From Chryseobacterium gleum (GTDB lineage: Bacteria; Bacteroidota; Bacteroidia; UBA10329), in NCBI GenBank assembly GCA_945903645.1, contig CAMDOM010000008.1, positions 1-64,000 on the forward strand: a DNA stretch of 64,000 nt. The letters are read 5' to 3'. Every line of letters starts with the position of its first letter. The first letter of the stretch is position 1. The notes beneath the pieces were generated by a model. The model searched no databases, had not been told where the DNA came from, and worked only from the letters and a program-made list of their open reading frames with translations. Shown here in pieces: positions 18,969 through 28,241 of this stretch. The position numbers and the translations under genes are program-made.

Positions 18969-20363
18969 TTAAGATTGATTCTTACTCACCAAATTCATTC
19001 GCAAATGCGGTGAAGGTCTCATAGTTATTAGTGGTTCTTTCTTAATAGTGAGTTCCTTCGATTTTCTTACCTGCACTTGCTGAACTATGGTGGCAACAAT
19101 AATCTGCATTTCCATAATGGCAAAGCTATTACCAATACAGAGCCTAGGTCCCCCTCCAAACGGGAAATAAACAAACTTGTGTCGACCGACACTATTCTGT
19201 TTATTAAATCGCTCTGGAATAAATTGCTCTGGATTTTCCCAATGCAACGGGTCGCGATGAATATAATAAACTGGAATGATACAATTTGTTCTTTTGGGCA
19301 CGTGATAGCCGCCCATCTCATCATTTTCAATCGATTGGCGGCCAATCACCCAAGCTGGTGGATACAAGCGTAAGGTTTCATCTATAACCATACGTGTATA
19401 TTCCAACTCGCGTAAATGTTCCATACGCGGAGATGCGCCTCTGAGCACGCGCTCTGCTTCTTCCTTTAGTTTCGCTTCAACTTCGGGATTTTGGTCCAAA
19501 CATAGCATTAACCAACTAAGAGCCACAGCTGTAGTTTCATGACCAGCTAGAAAAATGGTTATCACCTCGTCTTGAATTTGGTTATCGCTCATGCGCTCAC
19601 CAGTTTCTTCATCCTGCACTTCCATAAGCATTGCAAGCAAATCATCATAGCGTTCTGTGCTTTTTCTTCGCTTATCAATGATGTCGGACACCACTTTCTT
19701 AATGGCATCATAGGTTTTTCGCTCTCTATAGTTCCCTAGCGTTGGCCAATGTATTGGAATTCTAACAGGCCCTTTAATACGGGTAATAAGCATTTCGTTT
19801 GCCTTGTCAAACTCGCGGTTTACCACATCCATGGCATCACTTACATCTGTTCCGAACATGGCTCGACACACGATATCGAGGGTCATTCCCATCATATCTT
19901 TTGAAACGTTCACTTCTGCCACATCTGGTAATTTTTTCCAATTAGCCACCATTTCTTCTGCCGCGGTGGCCATAATATTCACAAAAGCGGCCATCCTATC
20001 CTTATGAAATGCAGGCTGTATCAGTCTTCTTTGCTTTCGCCAGAAGTCGCCTTCGCTAGTTAACAATCCATGACCTAGCAGTATTTCGAGTACTTTGTAT
20101 GAATGGCTTTTTACATAGTTTCGATTGTTATCCTGCATGATGTTTTTAACCATGTCGGGATTGGAAACTACCATTATCCAATCGAATTGCCGCATAACTT
20201 TGACAAACACGGAGGTAATTTGAAAAATCCCACCATACTTCGGAATGAACTTTTCGAAAAAATCTAAAGGATCGGCTACCAGTAAACGTGCACTGCCAAT
20301 GGGCCAGCCACCTTCGGCCTTTGGTGGCATGGATTTTTGCTGGTGTAAAACGTTACTTTCCAT
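18969..20363 (-). CDS. Cytochrome P450 (second of a tandem pair)
   Basis: 464 residues, soluble, without a membrane anchor. All P450 landmarks are present: WxxxR-like GDFWRKQRRLIQP, the I-helix oxygen-activation motif AGHETTA, the ExxR pair in DETLRLYPP, and the haem loop FPFGGGPRLCIG with the thiolate Cys near residue 408. The overall pattern resembles CYP102/CYP4-like bacterial P450s. Substrate and redox partner are not encoded nearby. It starts 3 bases after the stop of an equally long paralogue, so the two are cotranscribed and probably arose by duplication. Confidence 0.93.
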   Translation of the reverse strand: MESNVLHQQKSMPPKAEGGWPIGSARLLVADPLDFFEKFIPKYGGIFQITSVFVKVMRQFDWIMVVSNPDMVKNIMQDNNRNYVKSHSYKVLEILLGHGLLTSEGDFWRKQRRLIQPAFHKDRMAAFVNIMATAAEEMVANWKKLPDVAEVNVSKDMMGMTLDIVCRAMFGTDVSDAMDVVNREFDKANEMLITRIKGPVRIPIHWPTLGNYRERKTYDAIKKVVSDIIDKRRKSTERYDDLLAMLMEVQDEETGERMSDNQIQDEVITIFLAGHETTAVALSWLMLCLDQNPEVEAKLKEEAERVLRGASPRMEHLRELEYTRMVIDETLRLYPPAWVIGRQSIENDEMGGYHVPKRTNCIIPVYYIHRDPLHWENPEQFIPERFNKQNSVGRHKFVYFPFGGGPRLCIGNSFAIMEMQIIVATIVQQVQVRKSKELTIKKEPLITMRPSPHLRMNLVSKNQS

Positions 20364-20366
20364 GAC

Positions 20367-21761
20367 TTAAAGGCTAGCTCTTTTAGTAAGTGTCATTTTC
20401 AAATGAGGGGATTGACGCATGGTAAGCAGCGGTTCTTTTTTGATTTCTTGTCCAGGGATTTTTGAGAGCTTAAATTCTTGAAGTATCATAGGAATTAAAA
20501 GCTGCATCTCCATCAATGCAAAGTTGTTGCCAATACACAATCTTGGGCCACCACCAAATGGAAAATAGACGAATTTGTGGCGCTTTTCATTGGATTCGGG
20601 ATTAAATCGTTCTGGCAAAAATTGCTCTGGATTGTCCCAATAGCGAGGGTCGCGGTGAATGGCGTAAACAGGAATCATGCAATTGGATTTGGCTGGAATC
20701 CGAAATCCTGCTGCTTCATCATCTTCTAAGCTATGACGACCTATTAGCCATGCAGGTGGATAAAGCCGAAGCGTTTCGTCCACCACCATTCTAGTGTAGG
20801 TTAAACTGCGTATATCGGCTAAGGTTGGTACTCGACCGTTGAGCACTGCGCGGGCCTCATCAAGCTCTTCTTGTTCAACTACAGGATTTTCTTCCAGGGC
20901 AACAAACATCCAACTTAGTGCTACAGCAGTAGTTTCGTGCCCAGCCAAAAACATAGTAATAACCTCGTCCTGAACCTGTTGATCAGTCATGCGTTCGCCT
21001 GTATCGGCATCTTCGGTTTCCATAAGCATAGCGAGTAAATCGTCATGGAGTTGGACTCCTTTTCTTCGCTCGTTTATAATGTTAGCTACCACTTCTTTTA
21101 TGGCAGCATAAGACTGTTTTTCGCGCTTATTGCGAGGCGTTGGAACCCACAATGGCAAGATTTGAGGATTAACAATTCTATCGTTTATAAGTTCATTGGC
21201 TACATCAAACTCTCTGCTCACCACTTCAATTGCTCTGCCCACATCGGTGCTAAACATGGCGCGACATACAATTTTCAATGTCAAAGCCATCATGTCTTTA
21301 GAAACATTGACCACTGCGCCATTTTCCAATTGACGCCACTCGTTCAACATTTCGCTGCAAGCATCGGTCATTATTGTGCCGAAAGCTGCAAGTTTATCGC
21401 GGTGAAATCCGGGTTGCATTAATCTGCGTTGCTTGCGCCAAAAATCGCCTTCGCTGGTAAGTAGGCCATTTCCCACCAAATTGCTCAGTACTTGATAGGC
21501 AAAACTCTTTACGTAATTGCGATTGTTGTCTTGCATTATATGCTTCACAGCATCTGGATTGGCTACAATCATAAAATGGTCGAACTGCGGCATAAATCGA
21601 AAAAACACCGAATCCAATCGATACATATCGCCATATTCCGTACTAGACCGTTCGAATAGTGCTAATGGGTCTTCCGCAAAATAGCGTGCGCTACCTATGG
21701 GCCAGCCTCCTTCTACCATTGGAGGAAGCGGGAGGTTTTGTTTTTCAGTTGTTAAGCTCAT
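20367..21761 (-). CDS. Cytochrome P450 (first of a tandem pair)
   Basis: 464 residues, the same length and the same N-terminal pattern (VEGGWPIGSAR) as the neighbouring paralogue. GDFWRKQRRLMQP, AGHETTA, DETLRLYPP and FPFGGGPRLCIG are all intact, with the haem Cys near residue 408. Divergence from the neighbour is spread over the whole length, including the putative substrate-recognition regions, which suggests different substrates. A TACCTTTC sequence, one mismatch from the -7 consensus, lies about 30 bases before the ATG. Confidence 0.93.
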   Translation of the reverse strand: MSLTTEKQNLPLPPMVEGGWPIGSARYFAEDPLALFERSSTEYGDMYRLDSVFFRFMPQFDHFMIVANPDAVKHIMQDNNRNYVKSFAYQVLSNLVGNGLLTSEGDFWRKQRRLMQPGFHRDKLAAFGTIMTDACSEMLNEWRQLENGAVVNVSKDMMALTLKIVCRAMFSTDVGRAIEVVSREFDVANELINDRIVNPQILPLWVPTPRNKREKQSYAAIKEVVANIINERRKGVQLHDDLLAMLMETEDADTGERMTDQQVQDEVITMFLAGHETTAVALSWMFVALEENPVVEQEELDEARAVLNGRVPTLADIRSLTYTRMVVDETLRLYPPAWLIGRHSLEDDEAAGFRIPAKSNCMIPVYAIHRDPRYWDNPEQFLPERFNPESNEKRHKFVYFPFGGGPRLCIGNNFALMEMQLLIPMILQEFKLSKIPGQEIKKEPLLTMRQSPHLKMTLTKRASL

Positions 21762-22106
21762 TGTTCAAAAGTCGAATTCAATGGTGAAAGGTAGAACAAG
21801 GATGAAATTGAATAGTGAGCATAATTGAGTCTAATTGAAGAGTATTCAATTTTTTTTTGCACAAGTCCCCTACCCTATGCGCATTCGTTAATGCTTAATT
21901 GCAATGTCAATTTTGGGGTTGTAATAAAGTAGAATTACTCCACCATTAGGGGATTAATCCGCCTTTTTCAACGCATTAAAAAGGTAAAGTTATGTTGTGC
22001 TCACTGCTGAAAAGGGTGATAACAATTATTGTTTTAGCTAACTAGCATCATTCCTTTAAATTATTGTGCTTTAGATATTTGCACAAACAACCTAAACTTA
22101 ATTACC
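21762..22106. other. AT-rich divergent region between P450 genes and T9SS pseudogene
   Basis: 345 bases without a gene. It contains a 7-bp stem (CCTTTTT 21962-21968 with AAAAAGG 21978-21984) without a T-run, of unknown meaning, and long A/T stretches typical of promoters. Confidence 0.4.
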
Positions 22107-23000
22107 ATAAAGAAATCATTACTTACTAATAGTGCGGCTTTGGTCGCAACATTTGCTGCATAAGCACAGAATCCAAACATCGGTTTTGAAAGCTGGGATG
22201 CAATGGACGGATATGAAAACCCTATGGGTTGAGCCACTGTGAATGGCGCTATTTCTGGCGGTGGATACTTTCCATGCATCATATCAAATGACCATTATCC
22301 TGAAAATGTTGGGAACTTTTCAATGCGGTTAGAAACCTACCTAGAGTGGGTGCAAGGAGGTTGGGGCATATCTGTAACCGATACATTTGCTTATCCTTTT
22401 TAGCCTGCATTTGCAATAATTGGTCACCCAACTAGCCTGCATGGCTATTACAAGTATGAGTCGCAGAATGGAGACGAAGCATGGATTACGATGGTTCTAT
22501 TTTTTGAAGGAAATGTTATTTTCAACAACCAGTTTAGAAGCCCTACGGCTAATGTGGATGATTGGACCGCGTTTCAAATTGATTTCGATTCGTATGTCGA
22601 AGCAGATAGTGCCACGCTTATGATTTTTAATTTCTACCCAAGCACTCAAACCGATGGTCCGAATGGAAATTCTGTACTTTGGATAGATAACTTAAATTTC
22701 AACAGCTTAATCAGTGGCGTCTCAATTCTTGCAATGCCATCTGAGTTCGCCATATATCCAAATCCTACAACCGGACAGGTTAAGGTGAAGTTGAACGGAA
22801 CCAACACTTCCAGTAGCACATTGGTTGTTTACAATGTTTTGGGCGAGGTGGTGCTATCCCAAGCCTTACAGCAATAGCGCCAATTGGATTTAACTGGCCT
22901 AGACAACGGAATCTACACCGTAGAGCTTAGAAGTAGCGAAGGCTTTGTGCAGCAAAAGCTGATTTTTCAACACTTAACTACATGGTTTTCAAAGCCATAA
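22107..23000 (+). pseudogene. Decayed T9SS type A secreted protein with PCMD-like domain
   Basis: One reading frame can be followed for 297 codons without any indel, but it is broken by four stops: TAA 22161, TGA 22230, TAG 22401 and TAG 22875. The expected start reads ATA (22107). Ignoring these, it encodes a signal peptide ending in AQNPN, then NIGFESWD, a beta-sandwich with GHPTSLHGYYKY and NGDEAW, VDDWTAFQI and SVLWIDNLNF, and finally a T9SS sorting domain (FAIYPNPTTGQ ... LDNGIYTVEL). This matches the secreted putative-carbohydrate-metabolism (PCMD)-like proteins of Bacteroidota. Each lesion can be explained by a single C:G to T:A transition. A partial frame from 22491 remains open to the fourth stop. 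Confidence 0.85.
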
Positions 23001-23035
23001 AGCGCGTTCTAAAAAACGATTGGAGCGCGCTTTAC
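22999..23035. terminator. Bidirectional terminator between T9SS pseudogene and DUF429 gene
   Basis: AAAGCGCG pairs with CGCGCTTT (8 bp) around an A-rich 19-base interior. It sits at the end of the pseudogene and 8 bases beyond the end of the convergent DUF429 gene. Confidence 0.65.
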
Positions 23036-23042
23036 TTTTGAA

Positions 23043-23597
23043 TTAAATGTAAATCAGCCCTTCGCTAGCATTACCAACTATTTGAGCGGTATGGTTTTGA
23101 AATCTAAACCCAGATAAAAAACAAAGCAGCGCATCGGCTTGATGTTTATTGATAGGAGACTGGATACATGTGTTTGTGAATAGCTTAGTAATTTCATAGT
23201 GAACCGTAAGCCAATCGGAGATACCTAATTCTCGTGCAATTGCCGAAGGATAGGTTTCATAAACAGCTATTCCCCGAATATTCAACTCAGCTTTTAACTT
23301 CATTCCTCTGGCTGTAAGTCCCCCCAAAAACATGGGCGACATAGCTGCTAATGCTTTATCACATTCCCGAAAGAAATAATCGCTGTGTTTGCTTGGATTT
23401 AGGTATGCTGCGGGCAGCGAAAGTGGCACATCAATAAAAACGGAGTCTGGATTTAACGATTCCACCAATTCAGTAATCATAGCATCAGCGTCCTGTTTTT
23501 TCCTACTTTGGACTATGGTTAAACTGTCATTTTGCAGAAAAGCCACAGCGGTTGTGCCAGCAAGTTTGCTTCCGTAATCAATACCAAGCCACGTCAT
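23043..23597 (-). CDS. DUF429-family protein (RNase H-like fold, predicted nuclease)
   Basis: 184 residues. It begins with the GIDYGSKLAG strand pattern of RNase H/actin-like folds and has FIDVPLSLP, a Cys/Gly-rich middle with GGLTARGMKLK, a YETYPSAIARELG segment and HQADALLCFLSGF near the end, all typical of DUF429. The acidic residues Asp7, Asp57 and the Glu in YETYP would be the metal ligands if it is a nuclease. It is cytosolic and of unknown function. It lies in the minus-strand run with the flavin reductase gene. Confidence 0.75.
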   Translation of the reverse strand: MTWLGIDYGSKLAGTTAVAFLQNDSLTIVQSRKKQDADAMITELVESLNPDSVFIDVPLSLPAAYLNPSKHSDYFFRECDKALAAMSPMFLGGLTARGMKLKAELNIRGIAVYETYPSAIARELGISDWLTVHYEITKLFTNTCIQSPINKHQADALLCFLSGFRFQNHTAQIVGNASEGLIYI

Positions 23598-23657
23598 TAA
23601 ATAGCTCTTTTGAATCTATTAATTCGCTGCATTCTTTATATTCCATAGCATTGTTAA

Positions 23658-24293
23658 CTAGGGTTTTGCATAACCAAAGCGGGCAATTTGCTTAGTGGAA
23701 TGGTACTTTTCTAAGCCGGATACAGCAATTGTTCCAGCAGCTTCACTATCCACCATGCCATCGTATTCTAATACACTTGAAGGAATTTCTACCAGCACAA
23801 CTGTGCCAATTACTAAAGCAGTGCCATTGTGCCGAATAGGGATTGTTTCTATCCATTTCAGGCCCAAACGAATGGTACTGGTTTTTACAAATGGTGCTGA
23901 AAAATTTGAAACGTAAGTTTTCTCTATACCACACGCTTCAAACTCAGATACATCTTCTGCATATTTCGCACTGGTTTGATGTGCTTGAGCCAGAAAGGAA
24001 GGCAAGATATTGTTTATGGAATAAAATCCTGTTTCTTCAATGTTTGCAAGGGTATGCCTAGGCACATCGCTGTTTGGACGAATCAATAACCCAAACAACG
24101 CGGGGGATGACCCCATGTGCATCAGGGAGCTGAAAATGGCCAAGTTATCTTTTCCTAGTTTGCTTTGAGTTCCTACCAGCACCGCGCTTTTAAATCCTCC
24201 AATAGAGTTAAAAAAATTAGCGCGATAACGGGTCTTCATTTTTGCAAAATCTTCTTGATGGAAGCGACTTAGGAGCGCATTGTTTTCGGTCAT
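23658..24293 (-). CDS. Flavin reductase-like FMN-binding protein
   Basis: 211 residues with the split-barrel flavin reductase fold: NSIGGFKSAVLVGT, LAIFSSLMHMGSSPALFGLLIRPNSDVPRHTLANI and TGFYSINNI, which is the standard FMN-binding core. It probably reduces or binds flavin using NAD(P)H in the cytosol. The neighbours are an SDR/DUF2867 protein and, further upstream, a DASH cryptochrome, a company often seen in light-associated gene groups of marine Bacteroidota. The physiological acceptor is unknown. Confidence 0.85.
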   Translation of the reverse strand: MTENNALLSRFHQEDFAKMKTRYRANFFNSIGGFKSAVLVGTQSKLGKDNLAIFSSLMHMGSSPALFGLLIRPNSDVPRHTLANIEETGFYSINNILPSFLAQAHQTSAKYAEDVSEFEACGIEKTYVSNFSAPFVKTSTIRLGLKWIETIPIRHNGTALVIGTVVLVEIPSSVLEYDGMVDSEAAGTIAVSGLEKYHSTKQIARFGYAKP

Positions 24294-24368
24294 ACAGATA
24301 AAAACAACATTGCTACTAAGAAGTTCTTCTAATGTGCCAGAATTAATAGCATCAACAGATAAGCCCAG

Positions 24369-25805
24369 TTATTTTGGCGGTTTGGGAGCAGCAATTTGAG
24401 TCAACATACCTTTAAATATAAACCCATGAAATGGGAATACGGCATACCAATACAATCTGCCCCATAACCCAAGTGGCCTAAAGGTGGCTGTTTGAATTAG
24501 CATATCCTTCTTATCGATTTTGAATTCCAACCATGCCTCTCCGGGTAGTTTCATTTCGGCATAAAGCAACAATCGCTTTTCGGATTTATCGGCCAACAGT
24601 ACTCTCCAGAAATCAAGGGCATCTGCAGTGGTAATCTCGGTATCGCTCTTTCTTCCTCTCCTCATCCCTACTCCACCAACCAGTTGATCCAAAAAACCAC
24701 GAAGTTCCCACAGCCAATTGCCATAATACCATCCTGTTTTACCGCCTATTGCCCAAATTTTATCCAACGTGAATCCCACATTTTCTACTTGAATCGAGCG
24801 CACGTCTTTGAAGCATCCGTTTACTGGCACTTCAATGAATTTCGAAATTCCCCCACTAAAAATATCGCTTGTTTGCGCGTCTTTCCAGCTTGATAATACT
24901 TGATTTTGTTCAATCTTATCAAAAGCCATTTTGATAGAAGTATCGTAATCAATAAGTGAAATGCCTAGAATGGTAGTTAGGTTATTCGATTGGCACGTAA
25001 CCTCTATTTTCATACTATTTACTAGGTTCTTAGCAAGCTCGTAGGAAGTGGCTGTTACAAAATACAGCCAATACGATGAGATTTTGGGCGTCATTACAGG
25101 CACAATCACGATTCGCCTTTTTAAACCACGGATTTTCGCAAAATGCAACAGCATTTCTTTGTAGGTAAGTACATCTGGACCACCTATGTCATAACTACCG
25201 TTGTAGGTTTCGGTTCTTCCAATAACTCCCATCAAAAACTCGACTACGTTGCGGATAGCTATAGGCTGGCACTTGGTGTTTAGCCAACGTGGAGTAATCA
25301 TAAATGGTAGCTTCTCTACCAAATCCCGAATAATTTCAAATGACGCACTTCCAGAGCCCACAATTATTCCCGCTTTGAGGGTGGTGAGCGCAAACTTACC
25401 TTCTGACAAAACGGCTTCCACATTCTTGCGAGAAGACAAATGCTTGGACAACTCATCTGCATTACTTATTCCACTCAAGTAAATCACCTGTTTGGCGTTT
25501 GTTTCGCTGATGCGTTCCTTGAAGTTTATTGCGCATTGCTGCTCCATGTTTTCAAAGTCGCCAGTTTGGGTAGACATGGAATGTATGAGGTAATACGCCA
25601 CATCAATATCATTAGGAACAGTTGTTAGGCTATTCCTTTTTAAGAAATCGGCCTCAATTACCGATAGTTTTTCGGAGCGATACTTTTTTGAGTTAAACCG
25701 ATTTTTATCGCGCACACAGCACACCACCTCATGGCCGTTTGCTAACAATACAGGTAGTAGCCGCTGGGCAATATAACCTGTTACTCCAGTGAGAAGAATC
25801 TTCAT
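24369..25805 (-). CDS. SDR-family NAD(P)-binding protein with C-terminal DUF2867 domain
   Basis: 478 residues in two parts. Residues 1-290 are an atypical short-chain dehydrogenase: MKILLTGVTGYIAQRL nucleotide-binding loop, DVAYYLIHSM, VIYLSGI and TYKEML, lacking a clear YxxxK catalytic pair. Residues about 310-470 are a DUF2867 domain with GGKTGWYYGNWLWELRGFLDQLVGG, MRRGR and FRPLGLWGRLYWYAVFPFH. Proteins with this architecture are recurrent neighbours of photolyase/cryptochrome genes in Bacteroidota. The reaction is unknown. Confidence 0.85.
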   Translation of the reverse strand: MKILLTGVTGYIAQRLLPVLLANGHEVVCCVRDKNRFNSKKYRSEKLSVIEADFLKRNSLTTVPNDIDVAYYLIHSMSTQTGDFENMEQQCAINFKERISETNAKQVIYLSGISNADELSKHLSSRKNVEAVLSEGKFALTTLKAGIIVGSGSASFEIIRDLVEKLPFMITPRWLNTKCQPIAIRNVVEFLMGVIGRTETYNGSYDIGGPDVLTYKEMLLHFAKIRGLKRRIVIVPVMTPKISSYWLYFVTATSYELAKNLVNSMKIEVTCQSNNLTTILGISLIDYDTSIKMAFDKIEQNQVLSSWKDAQTSDIFSGGISKFIEVPVNGCFKDVRSIQVENVGFTLDKIWAIGGKTGWYYGNWLWELRGFLDQLVGGVGMRRGRKSDTEITTADALDFWRVLLADKSEKRLLLYAEMKLPGEAWLEFKIDKKDMLIQTATFRPLGLWGRLYWYAVFPFHGFIFKGMLTQIAAPKPPK

Positions 25806-25936
25806 ATATCAATAGCTGCACAATTTATGGATAAGGATACAATTGGTACATCTAAATTGTTTTGAAACAAAGAATTCTGACGTGATTTGTTTGTATTCGA
25901 ATTAGATTGAAATTGCTTTTCTAACTGACGTTTAAC

Positions 25937-26164
25937 TTAATCAACTGATCCCTTTTTGTTCACTTTCCGTACCCAGCAAGCTATGTAGAAACCTCCAATA
26001 ATGCCAGGAATAAACCACCCATAAAAACTTGGCATGAAGTTGTTGACCACTATAAAAGCTGTGGTGGCTGCTATGATTCCACCCGTCATCTGGCCGAAAT
26101 GGAGTTTTATCTTGTTCTGATACAGCTTTTCGGGACTTGCGAATAGCCGTAAATCGCGAGCCAT
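25937..26164 (-). pseudogene. C-terminal remnant of a DUF2306-like membrane protein
   Basis: 75 residues from an internal ATG. The sequence RDLRLF, KIKLHFGQMTGGIIAATTAF, then a hydrophobic pair around PSFYGWFIPGIIGG resembles the last two membrane segments of DUF2306-type proteins, which normally have about six. Upstream the frame is closed by a stop, while an overlapping frame (to 26324) stays open, consistent with a one-base frameshift near 26165. Only about 160 bases separate it from the next gene, so the N-terminal half is missing. It could alternatively be a genuine small two-helix membrane protein; I favour decay. Confidence 0.5.
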
Positions 26165-26327
26165 AAACCAGCATGATTACTGATATAGTTTGGTCTACGG
26201 TTAAATTACTGGTCTTAGGTAGCAGGTCCACTACAACCACGGTTAGAGTATCCGCATTTTTTTCTTTTCTTGCAATGGTGTTGTATTCCAAAAAACTGAG
26301 GTCGTAAACTACGATTAGAACCAAACG

Positions 26328-26702
26328 TTACCGTTTCGAAATCTTATTTCCTGTTCCTCTTTGGCGGTTGCACTTAAAACGATTCATCACTTCACTTCGG
26401 AGTGCTTCGTGTTTGGTTTTTCGCGATGTCATTCGTTTGCGCCACATGCGAAAACTTGAGGCCAACGAATTTTTGCGCATAAACTCAATTACATCTTTTT
26501 CTTTTAGCCCAAACTGGAATTCGATTGCTTCAAATGGCGTGCGGTCTTCCCAAGCCATTTGGATAATTCTATCGGTATCTTCATTGCTAAAAACAAACTT
26601 TTTGGCCTGTTGCACTGCTGCTTCTTTTTTCTCTTGTTCGGCCAAATAGCTGGCTAAAGAAGGCAAACCACTGTATTCGCATATCACATATTGTTCAGCC
26701 AT
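26328..26702 (-). CDS. TIGR03643-family protein
   Basis: 124 residues. The central part (about 40-95) shows the family signature: DTDRIIQMAWEDRTPFEAIE, QFGLKEKDVIEFMR and FRMWRKRMTSRKTKH, which looks like a small helix-turn-helix-like fold. The N-terminal 35 residues are an extra helical extension. It overlaps the end of the cryptochrome gene by 19 bases, implying translational coupling. TIGR03643 genes are commonly next to photolyase/cryptochrome genes; their role is unknown, possibly nucleic-acid binding. Confidence 0.85.
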   Translation of the reverse strand: MAEQYVICEYSGLPSLASYLAEQEKKEAAVQQAKKFVFSNEDTDRIIQMAWEDRTPFEAIEFQFGLKEKDVIEFMRKNSLASSFRMWRKRMTSRKTKHEALRSEVMNRFKCNRQRGTGNKISKR

Positions 26703-27979
26703 AGGTCTCTAAATTTTCTGTTTTTATCGTATTCTGACGCTTGCTTTTCAATGTTAAATACCCTGTTGCCCCTTGGGTCGTTGCCCACTCCTGCCAGATA
26801 TGCCCAATTGCCCCAATTGCTGCACACATCATAGTCTATTAGTTGTTGCTCAAAGTAGGCAGCTCCATAGCGCCAATCCTCGCTTAAATCGTTGCACAAA
26901 TAGCTGGCAACGTTTTGCCTACCTCTATTGCTCATAAACCCAGTGCTGTTGATTTCTAGCATGTTGGCATCAATAAAATCATTTCCTGTCGTTGCGTTTT
27001 TCCATGTTTCGAAGCGTGACGGGTTGTGGTTAAGTGCAGGAACTGTTGCGGTTTTAATTCCGTTTTGGAGAAAGAACTGATGCCGATACTTCTTCATCAT
27101 AAACCGGAAGTAGTCTCTCCATAAAAGCTCAAACACAAGCCAATAGGTAGACTCATTTGCCCCATGCATGAGTTCATACTTTTTCAATTCCTCATAAATT
27201 TCTCGTGGAGATAGACAGCCCATGCTTAGCCAAGCAGAAAACTTGGAAGAATAACCTTGGCCCACCATTCCATTTCGGGTTTCCTTGTAGTTGGAAATGG
27301 CTTTCGATTCAAAGAAATAGGCATTTAACCGCTTTAATCCTTCTGTTTCGCCACCCTTAAATTGAACTGCAGCTCTGGGGTCTATAGTGGTGGGTTCTAA
27401 CCCAAGCTGCGCTAAGCTTGGCAAATTTAGCGCCTCTATCTTGGGAGACTTTAGGGCTGCGGGCTTAGGAAGTGCAGGTCTAACCTTAGATTCTTTCTCT
27501 ATTTGCTTTCTGAAATTTGTGAATACATCTGGTATGTGCTGCAACGAGAAAGGCAAATCTTGAGCATGATATAACGTGCTGGTGCTAAAGCTATCGAAGA
27601 GGCATTTTGTTTTCCATAATTCTGACTCAACGGCATCTTGAGTCTGTCTTTCCTCGAAAGCCACTTCTTTTTTTGCCACTACTTTTTGCGCGTCAAACGT
27701 TTTGGCCAGTTCAACAAGTTCTACTTCGGGTTTTCCTACTACGGTAACTAAACCCGAACCCATTTCCCTCAAATTCTGGTCTAAATCGGTTAGGGATTCC
27801 AGCAGAAACTGCGCACGTAGGCTACCCGTTTTTTTAAAACCAAATTCAGTTTGCTGAAAGTGAGCTTCATCAAAACAATAGACTGGAATTACAGCATCGC
27901 TTTGTTCTATGGCACGCACCAATGTTTCGTTGTCGTGCAATCGTAAATCAGTTTTAAACCAAACTAAGGTGGTTTTCAT
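26684..27979 (-). CDS. DASH-family cryptochrome / photolyase
   Basis: 431 residues. The N-terminal alpha/beta photolyase domain (LVWFKTDLRLHDNETL, VIPVYCFD) is followed by a linker and the helical FAD-binding domain with FSAWLSMGCLSPREIYEEL, FELLWRDYFRF, NRGRQNVASYL, DWRYGAAYFE and WGNWAYLAGVGNDPR. The DASH subgroup repairs cyclobutane dimers mainly in single-stranded DNA and may signal blue light. It is slightly shorter than many DASH members (about 430-500 residues). It is the first gene of the minus-strand run that includes TIGR03643, the SDR/DUF2867 and flavin reductase genes. Confidence 0.93.
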   Translation of the reverse strand: MKTTLVWFKTDLRLHDNETLVRAIEQSDAVIPVYCFDEAHFQQTEFGFKKTGSLRAQFLLESLTDLDQNLREMGSGLVTVVGKPEVELVELAKTFDAQKVVAKKEVAFEERQTQDAVESELWKTKCLFDSFSTSTLYHAQDLPFSLQHIPDVFTNFRKQIEKESKVRPALPKPAALKSPKIEALNLPSLAQLGLEPTTIDPRAAVQFKGGETEGLKRLNAYFFESKAISNYKETRNGMVGQGYSSKFSAWLSMGCLSPREIYEELKKYELMHGANESTYWLVFELLWRDYFRFMMKKYRHQFFLQNGIKTATVPALNHNPSRFETWKNATTGNDFIDANMLEINSTGFMSNRGRQNVASYLCNDLSEDWRYGAAYFEQQLIDYDVCSNWGNWAYLAGVGNDPRGNRVFNIEKQASEYDKNRKFRDLWLNNM

Positions 27980-28241
27980 CTTCTGTTTGTTTGCTTAGGC
28001 ATGCAACCCATACATCCAACGCCTGACCGTCTATGATTTTCCAGCTAAGCGGAGTGCTATCGTCACATTTGGATGGTATTGAATTAACACATGGCGCACC
28101 GTAATGTTTCCAGTTTGGCTTATGCCAGATAACAGTTTTGAAAAGCCACTGAAATTATTTATAGGTTACAGTGCTATCCACGTTTACCACCCTAGCTATA
28201 TTTACAACGGTTTGGCAGGTGGTTTTGGTAGACTAACGTAA

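Noticed and set aside
27954-28154. Open minus-strand stretch of about 66 codons ending inside the start of the cryptochrome gene
   Set aside because: No start codon in a sensible place, no recognisable family, and a length expected by chance; the overlap with the cryptochrome start is not enough evidence.
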